Assembly: GCF_050459865.1 (NCBI RefSeq)
Contig: NZ_JBCMNM010000017.1
Span: 62,001 to 126,000 of the forward strand
Direction of reading: 5' to 3'
Origin: Rummeliibacillus pycnus_B
GTDB taxonomy: Bacteria; Bacillota; Bacilli; Bacillales_A; Planococcaceae
DNA: 64,000 bases
Each line of letters opens with the position of its first letter. The stretch's first letter is position 1. The notes beneath the pieces are model-generated. The model did no database searches. It saw only the letters and a list, made by a program, of their open reading frames with translations, and was not told the origin of the DNA. A program made the translations under genes and the position numbers. Shown piece by piece: positions 52,456-62,227 of the stretch.

Positions 52456-54795
52456 ATGAACACAGAACTTCGTCAGGAGCAGGAACGATTGGATAGTGTA
52501 ATGGAGACGATCAAGGAGCAAATCATCAAGATAAAAGATGATACAGGCAGTCGTCGAAAAGAAGTGGTAAATATCCGAAAACACTTTTGGGATGAAGTAA
52601 AGGTTAACACAGATACTTTTGATGATTATCTCGAGACAATTATTGGCTTAAGACAACAGGCTCAAAACTTGTCCGTAAGTCAAAGTATCCACAGACACTC
52701 CTTCGATAAATTAAATGTATTGCATCGTATGAAAGAAATACCGTATTTTGGTAGAATTGATTTTCTCGAAAAAGGAACTTCTGAAGTAGAAAGTATCTAT
52801 ATCGGAGTCTCTACGCTTATGGATACAACTGGAGAGAATTTTCTAATCTACGACTGGCGGGCGCCTATATCAAGTGTTTACTACGATTATTCACCTGGTC
52901 CAGCATCTTATGATACACCAGGAGGAATCGTCCAGGGCTTGTTGGAACAAAAGTGGCAATATATCATCCGTGGTGGAGTCATCGAATCAATGTTTGATAC
53001 GAATCTTACTATTGGAGATGAGATTTTACAGCAGGTACTTGGCAAAGGTACAAACAAACATATGCAAAGTATTGTAGCCACCATTCAACGGGAGCAAAAT
53101 TTGATTATTCGACACGATCGTGGTCGACTACTTATTGTTCAAGGTGCTGCTGGTAGTGGCAAGACATCCTCTGCCTTACAGCGAATTGCTTACTTACTAT
53201 ATAAGTATCGAAATAAATTGAAAGCCGATCAAATCATTCTATTTTCTCCGAATTCTATGTTTAATAGTTACGTATCCCATGTATTGCCTGAACTTGGTGA
53301 AGAAAATATGCAACAGGTAACATTCCAAGAATACGTAAATCAACGGTTGAGCAGTTCATTCCAAGTTGAAGATCCTTATAATCAATTGGAATATGTGTTA
53401 ACTGGAATGGATGACCCCTTCTACCAGACAAGAATCTCAAGTATTGAATTCAAGGCATCGAACAGTTTTTTTGAAACAATTAACAAATATAGACAGTCTC
53501 TTGAAATATCCGGCATGTTATTTAAAGGAATAAATTTCAGAGGTAAAACAATTGTTTCAGCCAAACAAATCATGGATACGTTTTATAGCAGCAACACCTC
53601 GCTCCGATTTCAAAACAGGCTTGAGAAATTGAAAGAATGGTTAAAAATACGAATAGATGAAATTGAAAAACACGAGTTAATAAAGCCATGGGTTCAAGAA
53701 GAGATGGAATTGCTTAGCAAAGACGAGTATCAAAAGGCATTTACTTATTTACAGAAAAAAAGGGGTATTACTGAGGACTCGTTAGATTATTATGAAAACG
53801 AGAGCAAATTATTAAGACAAATGATTGTTCGTAAGAAGTTAAAGCCTCTCCGCAAATGGATACAAACTTTTCGTTTTATCGATTTTATAGGAATATATAA
53901 ACAGCTTTTCACTGATCCTGCAAGCATCGAATTGTGGAATACCGAGAAAATTCCTGAAGAGTGGGAAGATATTTGCACTTTGACAATAAAGACACTTAAT
54001 GAAGGGAAACTGTATTACGAAGATGCTACTCCATTTTTGCTTCTGAAAGAGTTGATTCAAGGGTTTGAAACAAATCGCTCAATTAAGCATGTACTTGTAG
54101 ATGAAGCTCAAGATTACTCATTGTTTCAATTTGAGTTTTTGAAGCAATTGTTTCCTTCTGCAAAAATGACTGTACTTGGAGATTTTAATCAGGCAATATT
54201 TGCCCATGCTAGTGAAATGGTTGATTTTCATACACTTTCTAGCTTGTATGGAAAGGATGAAACGGATACGTTTAACTTGAGCGTAAGCTACAGATCCACA
54301 AAACCAATCACTGAATTTACACGTGGACTCATACCTGGTGGTGAGCGGATTTCGGCCTTTGAAAGAGATGGTGAGATTCCAGTCTTTACACAAATATCTA
54401 ATCGTACTGAATTACACAACTCCATAGTTGCCAAAGTCGAAGAGTTACGGAAGCAGGATTATAATACGATCGCGATCATATGTAAATCTGCTGCCGAAAG
54501 CACTGTTGCATATGGATCCCTCAGTGACATCGATAATATTAAACTCGTGAAGACAGGTTCAATTGAATATGAACAAGGTGTTGTTGTCATGCCAGCGTAT
54601 TTGGCAAAAGGTATCGAATTCGACGCAGTCATCATATATGATGCATCGGCTCAAGTTTATGGAGATGAAAGTCTTCGTAGGTTGTTCTATACTGCCTGTA
54701 CGAGAGCTATGCATTATTTGCAGCTGTACAGTATAGGTGAACCAAGCCCCTTTTTACAAAACGCTGCACCGGAAAATGTGGTAATTCAAAAATAA
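52456..54795 (+). CDS. helD: HelD-like RNA polymerase recycling helicase (UvrD/Rep superfamily)
   Basis: A 779-aa motor protein. The N-terminal coiled region (residues about 1-60, LRQEQERLDSVMETIKEQI) is the arm that enters the RNA polymerase secondary channel. Walker A is GAAGSGKT (230-237), a family-specific DWRAP lies at 133-137, 'DEAQDY' is motif II (about 557-562), and 'YTACTRAMHYLQLY' is the C-terminal helicase motif. B. subtilis HelD is 774 aa and releases stalled polymerase. ATG 52456 follows AAGGAG. Some Bacillus carry several HelD; whether this is the primary one cannot be told. The terminator is at 54887. Confidence 0.92.
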   Translation: MNTELRQEQERLDSVMETIKEQIIKIKDDTGSRRKEVVNIRKHFWDEVKVNTDTFDDYLETIIGLRQQAQNLSVSQSIHRHSFDKLNVLHRMKEIPYFGRIDFLEKGTSEVESIYIGVSTLMDTTGENFLIYDWRAPISSVYYDYSPGPASYDTPGGIVQGLLEQKWQYIIRGGVIESMFDTNLTIGDEILQQVLGKGTNKHMQSIVATIQREQNLIIRHDRGRLLIVQGAAGSGKTSSALQRIAYLLYKYRNKLKADQIILFSPNSMFNSYVSHVLPELGEENMQQVTFQEYVNQRLSSSFQVEDPYNQLEYVLTGMDDPFYQTRISSIEFKASNSFFETINKYRQSLEISGMLFKGINFRGKTIVSAKQIMDTFYSSNTSLRFQNRLEKLKEWLKIRIDEIEKHELIKPWVQEEMELLSKDEYQKAFTYLQKKRGITEDSLDYYENESKLLRQMIVRKKLKPLRKWIQTFRFIDFIGIYKQLFTDPASIELWNTEKIPEEWEDICTLTIKTLNEGKLYYEDATPFLLLKELIQGFETNRSIKHVLVDEAQDYSLFQFEFLKQLFPSAKMTVLGDFNQAIFAHASEMVDFHTLSSLYGKDETDTFNLSVSYRSTKPITEFTRGLIPGGERISAFERDGEIPVFTQISNRTELHNSIVAKVEELRKQDYNTIAIICKSAAESTVAYGSLSDIDNIKLVKTGSIEYEQGVVVMPAYLAKGIEFDAVIIYDASAQVYGDESLRRLFYTACTRAMHYLQLYSIGEPSPFLQNAAPENVVIQK

Positions 54796-54886
54796 AGGTA
54801 CCATCTACTTGGTTTAAATTATGATCTTTAAAAAAGTACAGTTAGATATTCAATAAAGCAAGTAAAGAGGAGCTAACCCTCCAGGG

Positions 54887-54918
54887 GCATATATCTTGAA
54901 GATATGTGCTTCTTTTTT
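54887..54918 (+). terminator. Intrinsic terminator of helD
   Basis: GCATATATCTT pairs with GAAGATATGTGC (one wobble), followed by TCTTTTTT. Confidence 0.8.
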
Positions 54919-55074
54919 GTATATAATTCCTAATCAATCTAATTTTCATTATTCATTTTTCTATTTTAATCCATTTAAGTTGGTTATTATAAAATTACTG
55001 ATTTTTTGGATATATAGTATAATAAAACTATCCGATTCATATTTAGGATAATATTTTTCAAGGGGGCGTTCATT

Positions 55075-55134
55075 ATGAAATTTATTACGTTTTTAATTGC
55101 TATTGAATATAAGGAAATAGGGGATATCGTTTAA
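55075..55134 (+). CDS. Candidate 19-aa leader peptide
   Basis: ATG 55075, 19 codons (MKFITFLIAIEYKEIGDIV), TAA at 55132. A strong AAGGGGGCG stands eight bases upstream, the best-placed ribosome site in this gap. A TATAAT lies at 55018-55023. It sits 50 bases before the acetyltransferase gene and just before a hairpin that masks that gene's ribosome site. Codons 15-16 (TAGGGG at 55118-55123) can pair with CCCCTA in the hairpin (55158-55163). The layout matches translational attenuators in Bacillus drug-resistance genes, where the leader peptide is often about 19 aa. Function as a leader is inference. Confidence 0.55.
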   Translation: MKFITFLIAIEYKEIGDIV

Positions 55135-55154
55135 TTTATTCTTAATAAATACGT

Positions 55155-55178
55155 TTCCCCCTAACGTTGGAAGGGGAA
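55155..55178 (+). promoter_or_regulatory. Hairpin masking the ribosome binding site of the acetyltransferase
   Basis: TTCCCC (55155-55160) pairs with GGGGAA (55173-55178), which contains the ribosome binding site seven bases before ATG 55185. The alternative partner of the left arm is TAGGGG in the leader ORF. Two mutually exclusive pairings would make translation depend on where a ribosome stalls in the leader. Confidence 0.6.
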
Positions 55179-55184
55179 TATTAA

Positions 55185-55631
55185 ATGACTAATGTAAAAC
55201 TTGTAAAGTTAAATCCGGAAAATTGGTATGAGTGTTGTCAATTAGAAGTTTCAGAAGATCAGTCTAATTTTATCGAACCTAATGCTATTTCAATAATCCA
55301 ATCGAAATTTGAATCTACTTTAAGAGCATATGCGATTTATAGTGAAACGAATATGGTTGGCTTTTTAATGTATAATTCTGTTCTTGAGGAATTAGATGGT
55401 TATTGGATTTATCGAATTATGATCGATAAAAAATGGCAGGGAAAAGGAATTGGAAAGGCCGCTACAAAATTAATGATATCTGAGATAACAAATTTACCAA
55501 ATGCTAAAAAAATCATAGTAGGCTATCATCCAGATAATTTAGGTGCGCATAAATTATATGAGAGTTTAGGGTTTGAAGATAATGGTGACCGTTTCGGAAA
55601 AGAAATGGCGGTTATTAAATATTTAAAATAG
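55185..55631 (+). CDS. GNAT family N-acetyltransferase (BltD/spermidine-acetyltransferase-like)
   Basis: A 148-aa acetyltransferase. The start 'VKLVKLNPENWYECCQLEVSEDQSNFI' and 'YWIYRIMIDKKWQGKGIGKAATKLM' (motif A, QGKGIG) then 'HPDNLGAHKLYESLGF' match the BltD/spermine-spermidine acetyltransferase group, which in B. subtilis is co-transcribed with a multidrug exporter. Polyamine or aminoglycoside amines are plausible substrates. The 5' leader (55018-55184) has a promoter -10, a leader ORF and a ribosome-site-masking hairpin, so translational control is likely. The ribosome site AAGGGG is inside the hairpin. Confidence 0.88.
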   Translation: MTNVKLVKLNPENWYECCQLEVSEDQSNFIEPNAISIIQSKFESTLRAYAIYSETNMVGFLMYNSVLEELDGYWIYRIMIDKKWQGKGIGKAATKLMISEITNLPNAKKIIVGYHPDNLGAHKLYESLGFEDNGDRFGKEMAVIKYLK

Positions 55632-55656
55632 AAGAATCTTAAATAGTTAAATAATT

Positions 55657-55696
55657 GATAGAAAAGAACTGACTAAAATCATAGTTCTTTTCTATC
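55657..55696 (+). terminator. Terminator-like hairpin
   Basis: GATAGAAAAGAACT and AGTTCTTTTCTATC form a 14-pair stem; there is no long T run. Confidence 0.65.
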
Positions 55697-55738
55697 TCAA
55701 AACCTAGTTCTTGATTACTCATGAGGGAGGATCTATCT

Positions 55739-56735
<997 letters not shown>

Positions 56736-56779
56736 CCGAAATTAAAAGAGAATTGTTAATCAAGTAACTGGGGGGAATT

Positions 56780-56962
56780 ATGAGTACTTTTAGCTCTATA
56801 GTTATTTACATAGTTAGCTTATTTATACTTTATATAGTTATAGAAACAGCTGTTAGAAGAGGTATTAACAGCTCAATAATTGGTAAGGTACTGGAGAAAA
56901 AGATAGAAATTAAAGAAGAAAAGAAAAAATCATTTTTTGATAGTGATTTAGATGAAGATTGA
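56780..56962 (+). CDS. Small membrane protein with charged C-terminus
   Basis: A 60-aa protein: N-terminal membrane helix (residues about 6-24), Arg-Arg turn, then a Lys/Glu helix (KVLEKKIEIKEEKKK) and an acidic end (DSDLDED). Likely single-span with the charged tail in the cytosol. A GGGGGG track precedes the ATG. It might be in one transcript with the 55739 gene, but the AGTA microsatellite separates them. Family unrecognised. Confidence 0.75.
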   Translation: MSTFSSIVIYIVSLFILYIVIETAVRRGINSSIIGKVLEKKIEIKEEKKKSFFDSDLDED

Positions 56963-57016
56963 GATAGTCCTTTTCAATTAACGGGGGCATTTAAAAGATT
57001 ATTATAAGGAGAACCT

Positions 57017-57439
57017 ATGCAAATTAAGGGCTTAAATCATTTTTTATTTTCTGTATCTGATTTAGAAAAATCTATTGAATTTTACCAGTCTGTATTTGAA
57101 GCTCGATTACTTGTAAAAGGGAAAACGACAGCTTATTTTGATTTAAATGGTATGTGGTTAGCTTTAAATGTAGAAAAAGATATTCCACGTAATGAGATAC
57201 ATCAATCCTACACACATATTGCTTTCTCTATTGATGAAGAAGATTACGAAAAAACCTTAGAGAAACTAAAAATACTAAAAGTTCACTTATTACCTTGTCG
57301 TATAAGAGACGAAAAAGATAAGAAATCTATTTATTTTACCGACCCAGACGGACATAAATTTGAATTTCATACAGGAACATTACAAGATAGATTGTCCTAC
57401 TACAAAGAAGAAAAGAAACATATGCTATTTTTTGAATAA
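57017..57439 (+). CDS. fosB: FosB, metallothiol transferase (fosfomycin resistance)
   Basis: A 140-aa VOC-fold enzyme that opens the fosfomycin epoxide with bacillithiol (or cysteine) in a Mn/Mg-dependent reaction. The metal ligands fit: H8 (GLNHFLF), H67 (SYTHIAF) and E116 (HKFEFHTG). The whole protein follows the Bacillus FosB pattern closely (DPDGHKFEFHTGTLQDRL; VSDLEKSIEFYQSVF). Length and order are typical. AAGGAG precedes the ATG. It is common on Bacillaceae chromosomes. No mobile element lies next to it. Confidence 0.93.
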   Translation: MQIKGLNHFLFSVSDLEKSIEFYQSVFEARLLVKGKTTAYFDLNGMWLALNVEKDIPRNEIHQSYTHIAFSIDEEDYEKTLEKLKILKVHLLPCRIRDEKDKKSIYFTDPDGHKFEFHTGTLQDRLSYYKEEKKHMLFFE

Positions 57440-57629
57440 GGGTTTTATTATAAATTATTCTTTTTCATAATTAATTCGGTTAGACGGTTAACAGGAATGT
57501 CAAGTACTAATCAATTAACAATGATATAAAAACGTAATGTAAAAAAGCAGGAATAATAGATTATTAACTATTTAAAATAATCTATTTTTAAGATAAAATA
57601 TTACCAATATTGAAGTAGGGAGATTAACT

Positions 57630-58151
57630 ATGAAAAAAATTATATCTATATTCACGGGTGTTTGTTTATTATTGTTTTTCATAAGTACAAATGCCACAAC
57701 TTCTCAAGCAATAAGTTATGACAAAGCTTATGCTAATCAAACAATTGTTGTAAAATCCTCTCCGGGGACGTCTTATAAAACTATAGGTAAAATAAAAGCA
57801 GGTAGTGTTGTTAAAGTTTATGGTGGTGTGGCAATTGGGAAAGACCAATATGACTGGCCAAGCTATAAACAATATGGTTGGTCTAAAATTAAATATAAAA
57901 ATAAAACTGCTTATGTTAAAACAAGTCAATTAAGTTTTGCTAATCCATATGCATGGGCCCCTGGAATTAAAACTAAAACATTAAATGAAATAAAGAAAAA
58001 TTATGTCTCAAAAGGAGATAAAACAAAACTAGAAAAAGCTTATGTTACGGATGGACAAGGATACTATATTTATTACATTAAATATGGTGGAAAAGGAAGC
58101 TGGATACAACTTGAAGTAATCAACTGTAAAACAGGTTGGTATCATGGCTAA
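57630..58151 (+). CDS. Secreted SH3-domain protein
   Basis: A 173-aa exported protein. Signal peptide residues 1-28 (TSQA-I cleavage region), then an SH3b-type domain (about 35-100) with 'VKSSPGTSYKTIGKIKAGSVVKVYGG' and 'GWSKIKYKNKTAYVKTSQL'. SH3b domains bind cell-wall peptides. A C-terminal domain of about 65 residues is rich in aromatic strands and ends in Trp-Tyr-His-Gly, without a known catalytic motif. GGGAG precedes the ATG. Terminator at 58174. Confidence 0.88.
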   Translation: MKKIISIFTGVCLLLFFISTNATTSQAISYDKAYANQTIVVKSSPGTSYKTIGKIKAGSVVKVYGGVAIGKDQYDWPSYKQYGWSKIKYKNKTAYVKTSQLSFANPYAWAPGIKTKTLNEIKKNYVSKGDKTKLEKAYVTDGQGYYIYYIKYGGKGSWIQLEVINCKTGWYHG

Positions 58152-58173
58152 TATAATTAACTAAGGTTAAAAC

Positions 58174-58213
58174 AAAAGAAGGAAATAAATCTTTGGATTT
58201 ATTTTCTTCTTTT
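58174..58213. terminator. Bidirectional intrinsic terminator
   Basis: AAAAGAAGGAAATAAATC and GATTTATTTTCTTCTTTT form an 18-pair stem between the convergent 57630 gene and the minus-strand 58240 gene. Confidence 0.9.
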
Positions 58214-58239
58214 GCGTCTATCTTCACATATCAATCGAG

Positions 58240-59391
58240 CTATTTCTCCATAAACTCTGCAATCACTTCATTCGCCAATTTTGTTTGGATAACGTCTGAC
58301 ATTGGTGGGTTATACAAACCTGCCCGGACATTTAGGTAGTAACGATGCATTGGGTTTGACTCAGATAATGCTCTTGCACCTACAATTCGCATTGCACGAT
58401 CAACTACCTTCATGGCTGCATTTGTAACCTCTATTTTTGTTACATCAAGTGGTTCTTTAAATGCTGTTTTATCCTTGCATTGTTCATAGCGTTCAACAGT
58501 TCCGTAAAGCATGTGTCTTGCAGTTGTTAGTGTAAGTTCCATTTCACCAATCAATTGTTTAATATTGGGAGCTTCTGCAATTGGATTTCCAAGTGATGAA
58601 GGGATGTAGGAAGTCGCAAATTTTAAAGCGTAATTTCTTGCTGCTTTCGCAATTCCGATGTAACAAGCGGGAATATGCAATAACCAACCTTTTGCTGCTT
58701 TAAGTTGAGATGTTTTTGTCTGCAGGACGTATGTATTTGGTACACGAACATGATCCAAAATCACTGTTTGACTAGCTGTACCTCTCATTGCTAAAGAATC
58801 CCATGAATCTTTTAATGAAATGCCTTTTAAATTACTTGGAACTAATATCATTTCAACTTCATTATTTTCATTTGTCGCAGTAATAATAAAATGAGTTAAT
58901 GCTGGAGCAGCAGTTGTAAAAATTTTCTCGCCCGTAATAACAAGTTCTTCACCATTACGTACAACAGTTGTTCTCGGAAGTGCTCCACGTGTAGGGCTGC
59001 CGGCATTGTTTTCGGATGCAGCTGTATTAACTAGCCCTCCATTTTCAATTGCTCCCAATAAAACGTTTGCTGCATCAGAATTCCAGTGCTGACTTTCTAC
59101 ATATTCTAAAATCGTACCGTTCGTCCATCCAATAGACAAAGCTGTAGACCCGCATCCTTCAGCAATTGCTTCTTGCGCTAAAATATATTCATATAGTCCT
59201 AGACCTTGACCCCCATACTCTGTTGGCAATGTTAATTTAGAATAATTAATATTTATTAGATTTTTAATATTTTCAAATGGAAATGATCCAGGTGTATCTA
59301 ATTCTGGTTCTCGTTTTTGAAAAATTGGAATGAGTTGATCAATTTTAGCAATTAAATCTCGTTGTTTTTCTGTTCGAATAAAACTGTCCAT
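58240..59391 (-). CDS. Acyl-CoA dehydrogenase family protein (YdbM-like)
   Basis: A 383-aa flavoprotein of the acyl-CoA dehydrogenase/flavin-dependent monooxygenase group. The N-terminal helical domain has 'LPTEYGGQGLGLYEYILAQEAIAEGCGSTAL'. The FAD-binding loops are 'ITGEKIFTTAAPALTHFIITA' and the C-terminal 'RIVGARALSESNPMHRYYLNVRAG'. The catalytic Glu of classical ACADs is hard to place, and the YdbM-like branch is often monooxygenase-like. The length is as expected. ATG 59391 has GGAGGCG just upstream. Confidence 0.88.
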   Translation of the reverse strand: MDSFIRTEKQRDLIAKIDQLIPIFQKREPELDTPGSFPFENIKNLININYSKLTLPTEYGGQGLGLYEYILAQEAIAEGCGSTALSIGWTNGTILEYVESQHWNSDAANVLLGAIENGGLVNTAASENNAGSPTRGALPRTTVVRNGEELVITGEKIFTTAAPALTHFIITATNENNEVEMILVPSNLKGISLKDSWDSLAMRGTASQTVILDHVRVPNTYVLQTKTSQLKAAKGWLLHIPACYIGIAKAARNYALKFATSYIPSSLGNPIAEAPNIKQLIGEMELTLTTARHMLYGTVERYEQCKDKTAFKEPLDVTKIEVTNAAMKVVDRAMRIVGARALSESNPMHRYYLNVRAGLYNPPMSDVIQTKLANEVIAEFMEK

Positions 59392-59546
59392 ATTAACGCC
59401 TCCATCTCTTTATCTTTATAATACATCTTATTCCTATTTCTTTTCTATGAAAAGACAGAAATTTGTAGAAAACCAAGAAAGCTTATTGGGACTTTAGAAA
59501 ATAGTATGGTATCATAAATTGAAATTGTCTCGAAAGGAAGATATTT

Positions 59547-60188
59547 ATGAAATCTCCATTTACATTTATACATTCAGCTCCTAGGGATATGGAGCATGGC
59601 AAATTATATCCAGCAGTTTTCCTAATGCATGGTATGGGAAGTAATGAACAAGATCTGCCTGGATTACTTGATGAAATTAAAGAACAATGTCATATTTTTA
59701 GCCTGCAAGGTCCGATTCTTCAACCACCAGGTTATGCTTTTTTCACTATCGAAGAATTTGGAAAACCACATCGAATTGTATTTGACCAAGTCATTATTCA
59801 TATTATGAATTTTATCGAAGAAGCCATTACCGAATACCCGATTGATGCAGAGAAAGTCTTTTTGATGGGCTTCAGCCAAGGCGCGATCTTATCAAAATCT
59901 TTAGCTGTAGCAATGGGTAAAGAAAAATTAGCGGGAATTGTTGCTTTAAGCGGATATACTCCTGATTTTGTTAAAAACGAATATAGTAAACACTCTGTTA
60001 AGGATATGCCTATATTCATCTCACATGGCACAATGGACATGGTACTTCCATTCCAATGGGGTGAAGCTAGTCGTGATTTATTCACAGAACAAGGTGCAAA
60101 TGTAACGTTTAAGCAATTTGAAGACGGACACGGTGTAACACCTGAAGTTCAGCAAGCACTCATTACATTTTTAAAAGAACAGATGTAA
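59547..60188 (+). CDS. Alpha/beta-hydrolase carboxylesterase
   Basis: A 213-aa phospholipase/carboxylesterase-family serine esterase. 'VFLMHGMGSNEQDL' is the oxyanion loop, the nucleophile elbow is GFSQGA (Ser about 114), Asp in 'HGTMDMVLPF' and His in 'EDGHGVTPE' complete the triad. Members hydrolyse short esters in the cytosol. GAAAGGAAG precedes the ATG. Terminator at 60204. Confidence 0.9.
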   Translation: MKSPFTFIHSAPRDMEHGKLYPAVFLMHGMGSNEQDLPGLLDEIKEQCHIFSLQGPILQPPGYAFFTIEEFGKPHRIVFDQVIIHIMNFIEEAITEYPIDAEKVFLMGFSQGAILSKSLAVAMGKEKLAGIVALSGYTPDFVKNEYSKHSVKDMPIFISHGTMDMVLPFQWGEASRDLFTEQGANVTFKQFEDGHGVTPEVQQALITFLKEQM

Positions 60189-60203
60189 AATTCAATACTT
60201 CTT

Positions 60204-60239
60204 AAAAACTATTTTCTTAAGGGAAAATAGTTTTTTTAT
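60204..60239 (+). terminator. Intrinsic terminator
   Basis: AAAAACTATTTTC pairs with GGAAAATAGTTTTT, followed by TTT. Confidence 0.9.
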
Positions 60240-60431
60240 TTATAGAATGTTTTATCATACAAGTTTCATTTTGACATACATATAATTACATAATTTTGTA
60301 CTTTAATATTTTTTACATTTTGTTGATTTGTGGCAAAGGAAATATGAGTATGTCTAAGAGTAGATTCTTCATATTTCATCACATGAACTAACTAACTGGA
60401 AAATATTCGCCAATTTTATTGCAAATAATTG

Positions 60432-60460
60432 TTGACAATTGAAATGATTATCTTTAAGAT
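60432..60460 (+). promoter_or_regulatory. trp operon promoter
   Basis: TTGACA (60432-60437), a 17-base spacer and TAAGAT (60455-60460): a near-consensus SigA promoter. The start site should be near 60467, giving a leader of about 365 bases before trpE. Confidence 0.85.
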
Positions 60461-60555
60461 TACAATAAATAATTGGTTCGAAGGGGTAGCAACTTCGGTA
60501 GCGAGGTTGGCCTTATGAGTTGAGATTAGAAAAGTTGAGTATAGCCGAGAAATTG

Positions 60556-60793
60556 AAGAATAAGAGTAGTAGCATATTCTATATTGTTTAGAGAGTCAGC
60601 GGTTGGTGCAAGCTGATCAATGTGGTATGTGAATGGACTTATGAGAGCATCTGTCAACACTTTTGTTAGTAGCAGATGACGACTAATCCTCGTTACGGAT
60701 AGTTAAGCGGAAGTATTTATACTTCAACTTGAGGTGGCAACGCGGTATACATCGTCCTCATGAAAGATTTTTCTTTCATGAGGACTTTTTTTA
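60556..60793 (+). ncRNA. Trp T-box riboswitch with terminator
   Basis: Stem I begins with the standard 'aagaataagagtagtagca', then 'agagagtcagcggttggtgc'. The specifier codon TGG (Trp) is at 60634-60636 in 'gtgaatggactt'. The T-box itself is 'ttgaggtggcaacgcgg' (60729-60745), and the intrinsic terminator is GTCCTCATGAAAG / CTTTCATGAGGAC + TTTTTTT (60754-60792). Uncharged tRNA-Trp would bind and favour the antiterminator, so trpEDC is on during Trp starvation. About 90 transcribed bases precede stem I. Confidence 0.95.
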
Positions 60794-60831
60794 TTTTCAA
60801 CCATCGACCATGAATAGGAGTTGATTATTTG

Positions 60832-62205
60832 ATGATAAAGCAAGCAAGTTACCGTACAACAATGAAGAAGATTAATAGTGAATTGTTAACACCTATTTTA
60901 ATTTTTCAAAGGTTAAAAGGTAAGCGTAAATTTTTACTCGAATCAGATTCAAAATTTAAGGATTCTGGTAGATACTCGATTATTGGAGTAAACCCTATTA
61001 AATCATACAGTGGAAGTGGTAATACTTTAATCGAAAAACAATTCCATTCTGGAAAAGAGTATCGCTACGAAGGAGATTTACTTACGCTTTTAAAACGAGT
61101 TATGCCTAGAATTATTGGACCATCCGAATTTCCATTTACAGGTGGTGCCGTTGGATATATTTCTTATGATGCAAAAATCAAATCACGTCATCAAAATACA
61201 ATGCAAATCCCAAGTGTACATTTCTATATTTATGAAACGATTTTAGTATTTGATCATTTGAAGGATGAAGTGACAATAATTCATACTGAGGTAAATCCTG
61301 AACAACAAAAAATAGATTTAGAACGTATCATTATTGAAATTCAAACACCTTCTACTGTTATACAAGATGAAGAATACCAACTTTCACCGTTTTCAAGTGA
61401 ACTGTCAAAAGAGCGATTTATCGAACAAATTGAAAAAGCAAAAGAATATATTCAAAAAGATGAAATCGATCAAATCGTATTATCTAGATCTCAATTAGCC
61501 GATTTTAGAGGAAATCCATTTTCTATATACAGAAAATTAAGAAAACAAAATCCGTCACCATATATGTATTATATGGATTTTGACGATCATATCGTTCTGG
61601 GAACTTCTCCAGAAAGCCTTATTAAAGTAACAAATGAAGTTATTTCAACAAACCCTGTTGGCGGAACAAGAAAAAGAGGAAAAACAGAAGAAGAGGATCA
61701 ACTTCTTGCCAAAGAGCTTCTTAATAACAAGAAAGAGCAACAGGAACATTCCATGTTAGTAGAAGTTGCAAAAAATGATTTATTAGAAGTAACAATGCCT
61801 GGAACATTACAGGTGAAACAATATATGAAACTTGAGCGATTTGAACATGTTATGCATTTAGTCTCTTCTCTTCAGGGTAAGCTTTCACCTTTGTATCACT
61901 CATTAGATGTTTTAATGTCTACATTCCCAGCAGGCGCCATTACAGGATACCCGAAAGAAAAAGCAATTGAGCTGATTGATCAAATAGAAACATCACATCG
62001 GAATATATTTGGTGGAGCGATTGGCTATATAGGTTTTAATGGTAATATCGATTTCGCTATCACAATTCGCTCTATGCTAATAAAAAATGGTATCGCGCAC
62101 ATTCAATCCGGTGCTGGAATTGTAAAGGATTCAATTCCCGAAAGAGAATTGAATGAGACAATCGATAAAACAAAATCCTTAACTGTATTATCAAACGTTG
62201 AGTAG
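60832..62205 (+). CDS. trpE: Anthranilate synthase component I
   Basis: A 457-aa enzyme that converts chorismate to anthranilate with the glutamine amidotransferase TrpG/PabA. The chorismate-binding domain has 'IDQIVLSRSQ', 'GTSPESLIKV', 'NPVGGTRKRG', 'HSMLVEVAKNDL', 'STFPAGAITGYPKEKAIELID' and 'QSGAGIVKDSIPERE'. The N-terminal regulatory region keeps 'LLESDSKFKDSGRYSIIG', where tryptophan binds. ATG 60832 is used; the adjoining TTG 60829 has slightly better spacing to TAGGAG. It is the first gene after the T-box; no trpG lies in the operon, as in B. subtilis. Confidence 0.96.
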   Translation: MIKQASYRTTMKKINSELLTPILIFQRLKGKRKFLLESDSKFKDSGRYSIIGVNPIKSYSGSGNTLIEKQFHSGKEYRYEGDLLTLLKRVMPRIIGPSEFPFTGGAVGYISYDAKIKSRHQNTMQIPSVHFYIYETILVFDHLKDEVTIIHTEVNPEQQKIDLERIIIEIQTPSTVIQDEEYQLSPFSSELSKERFIEQIEKAKEYIQKDEIDQIVLSRSQLADFRGNPFSIYRKLRKQNPSPYMYYMDFDDHIVLGTSPESLIKVTNEVISTNPVGGTRKRGKTEEEDQLLAKELLNNKKEQQEHSMLVEVAKNDLLEVTMPGTLQVKQYMKLERFEHVMHLVSSLQGKLSPLYHSLDVLMSTFPAGAITGYPKEKAIELIDQIETSHRNIFGGAIGYIGFNGNIDFAITIRSMLIKNGIAHIQSGAGIVKDSIPERELNETIDKTKSLTVLSNVE

Positions 62206-62227
62206 AGATGAGATAGGAGAGATGAGC

